From Phycisphaerales bacterium UBA2402 (GTDB lineage Bacteria; Planctomycetota; Phycisphaerae; Phycisphaerales; UBA1924): a stretch of 6,848 nt of DNA. Of the stretch, positions 5,874-6,848 are shown piece after piece. The position numbers and the translations under genes are program-made. A model generated the notes under the pieces. It searched no databases. It had not been told where the DNA came from and saw only the letters and a program-made list of their open reading frames with translations. The stretch lies in contig DDSA01000162.1 in NCBI GenBank assembly GCA_002343715.1, positions 1 through 6,848 of the forward strand. Reading direction: 5' to 3'. Each line of letters starts with the position of its first letter. Position 1 is the first letter of the stretch.

Positions 5874-6848
5874 ATGCGTGCACTTCGGACGTTTTTCCAT
5901 GCGGCCATCTGTGCCTGGCTGCTCTTGTGTATTTCAATGCGGCCGAGCCTCGCGGGGGAGATTCGCTGGCGGTTGGTCAGCGTGTACGGGGGTGAGCTCC
6001 CGGGCGGGGTTACCGCGGACTATACAGCTGGACCTCCGGGGTGTGGACCGTCGGGGGTGCTCGTTTCAAGGACTCCGACGGTCGGCAACTTGGGCGTGTC
6101 CTCGGCGATGTTGATCGAGCACAACGGCGAGTACCGGTACGTCGCGAGGTACTTCAGCGCTCCCGATCCGCAACACCCCGCGAGTATCGGTCGGTTGAGT
6201 TGGAACTCGGCCGCCGATGCAACGTGGGGCATCGCGCATTGCTGGGTCGAAACACTGCCCGATCGCCCCGGAGTTCACCTGGGGCTGTACCGGGGCGAGG
6301 GAGCAGGTTCTTTGGTGCTGCGAACGGGACAGACGGCCCCCGGCACGCGCCCGGGTGAGACCGTCGCCACCCTGACCGCACGCCAAGGAAACGAGTACCG
6401 TGATCTCTGGTCGGATTATCCGATTCTGGCCGCGGACGGCACGTTGTTCTTTTCGGGCACCCTCGCCGGCCCTAGTGTGACAGCCGCCGATGACGAAGTT
6501 CTCTGGTCGAACAGGGGTGGCGAAACCAGGCTGCTCATCCGCGAAGGGGGGAACGCCGGGGGCACGCCCGGCGGCGAGGCGCTCGGCAGGGTTCTCTCGC
6601 ACGCGGCGATCGCATGGAACAACGCGGTGTTCCGCGGGTCGAACGGCGTGTGGTTTTGGAACGGTGAACGCTTCATCCCGGTGCTGACAACAGGGAGTTC
6701 CGTCCCGGGCATCGAGGGCCGGTCGAGCGTTTCGTTCGGCGTGAACGTGACGATGCCTTCGATCAACGCCGCCGGCGAGGTGGCGATCGCTGCGGTCGTA
6801 TCGCGGTACGAACCCCACTACGCCTACGGCATGGCGTTGTGGCGTGGG
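5874..6848 (+). CDS. exported repeat protein, 3' truncated
   Basis: The frame is open from ATG 5874 to the last base (325 codons, no stop). GAGGT six bases upstream supports the start. Residues 1-27 form a signal peptide (Arg2, Arg5, hydrophobic stretch about 10-21, cleavage after PSLA, before G28), so the protein is exported. The mature part repeats two motifs. The first is 'VLRxGxxxPGT': LVLRTGQTAPGT (147-158), LLIREGGNAGGT (220-231) and PVLTTGSSVPGI (269-280). The second is 'PxINAAGEVAxxA': PILAADGTLFFSGT (183-196) and PSINAAGEVAIAAV (295-308). Each set is linked to an 'LYRG'/'LWSN'/'LWRG' strand end. Alternating repeats of this kind occur in large secreted planctomycetal proteins of unknown function that often end in a sorting or anchor signal; the C-terminus is missing, so the anchor is unknown. 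A beta-propeller-like fold is a guess. No catalytic motif is visible. Confidence 0.85.
   Translation, partial: MRALRTFFHAAICAWLLLCISMRPSLAGEIRWRLVSVYGGELPGGVTADYTAGPPGCGPSGVLVSRTPTVGNLGVSSAMLIEHNGEYRYVARYFSAPDPQHPASIGRLSWNSAADATWGIAHCWVETLPDRPGVHLGLYRGEGAGSLVLRTGQTAPGTRPGETVATLTARQGNEYRDLWSDYPILAADGTLFFSGTLAGPSVTAADDEVLWSNRGGETRLLIREGGNAGGTPGGEALGRVLSHAAIAWNNAVFRGSNGVWFWNGERFIPVLTTGSSVPGIEGRSSVSFGVNVTMPSINAAGEVAIAAVVSRYEPHYAYGMALWRG

Noticed and set aside
6066..6818. 250-codon minus-strand frame
   Set aside because: It is antisense to the exported repeat protein, which has a signal peptide, ribosome site and regular repeats; no domain is visible in the antisense frame.
1..6848. CRISPR array, insertion sequence, tRNA or rRNA
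   Set aside because: I saw no regularly spaced direct repeats, transposase motifs, tRNA-like cloverleaf or rRNA sequence on either strand.

Overview
The window reads as a GC-rich Planctomycetota fragment, most likely from the Phycisphaerae. The basis is a secreted protein ending in a paired-Cys 'GC-type' dockerin, a 42-residue-period TPR protein, and a second exported protein with repeated 'VLRxGxxxPGT' motifs, a mix I associate with that group. Taxonomy is inference; no rRNA or marker gene is present. Both end genes are truncated, so the window may be a whole short contig.

Layout. (1) 1-1062, plus strand: C-terminal part of a TPR protein. Its first 24 bases are an exact inverted copy of bases 83-106 and look like an assembly fold-back. 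(2) 1167-3251, plus strand: a 694-residue secreted beta-rich, probably beta-helical protein with a C-terminal two-loop dockerin, followed by a strong hairpin at 3269-3309. (3) Minus strand, read right to left: a c-di-AMP (ydaO-yuaA class) riboswitch at 5705-5555, a 150-base structured leader, a TrkH/KtrB-type potassium channel subunit (5401-3941) and a thioredoxin-fold DUF899-type protein (3881-3315), probably one transcript. (4) 5874 to the end, plus strand: an exported repeat protein, truncated by the window edge, diverging from the riboswitch transcript.

The most informative element is the riboswitch. The minus strand carries the conserved blocks of the ydaO aptamer (GCGGGGGAACCAA; GGGGCGAAG; CCCGUCAGCUCACCUCG) in the right order, closed by a terminal helix and directly upstream of a potassium transporter. 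In Firmicutes c-di-AMP represses K+ uptake through this RNA class, so the window suggests the same wiring here, possibly with the DUF899 gene as a co-regulated passenger. The 3' part of the aptamer can also form a perfect 8-bp helix with the downstream leader, a candidate switch.
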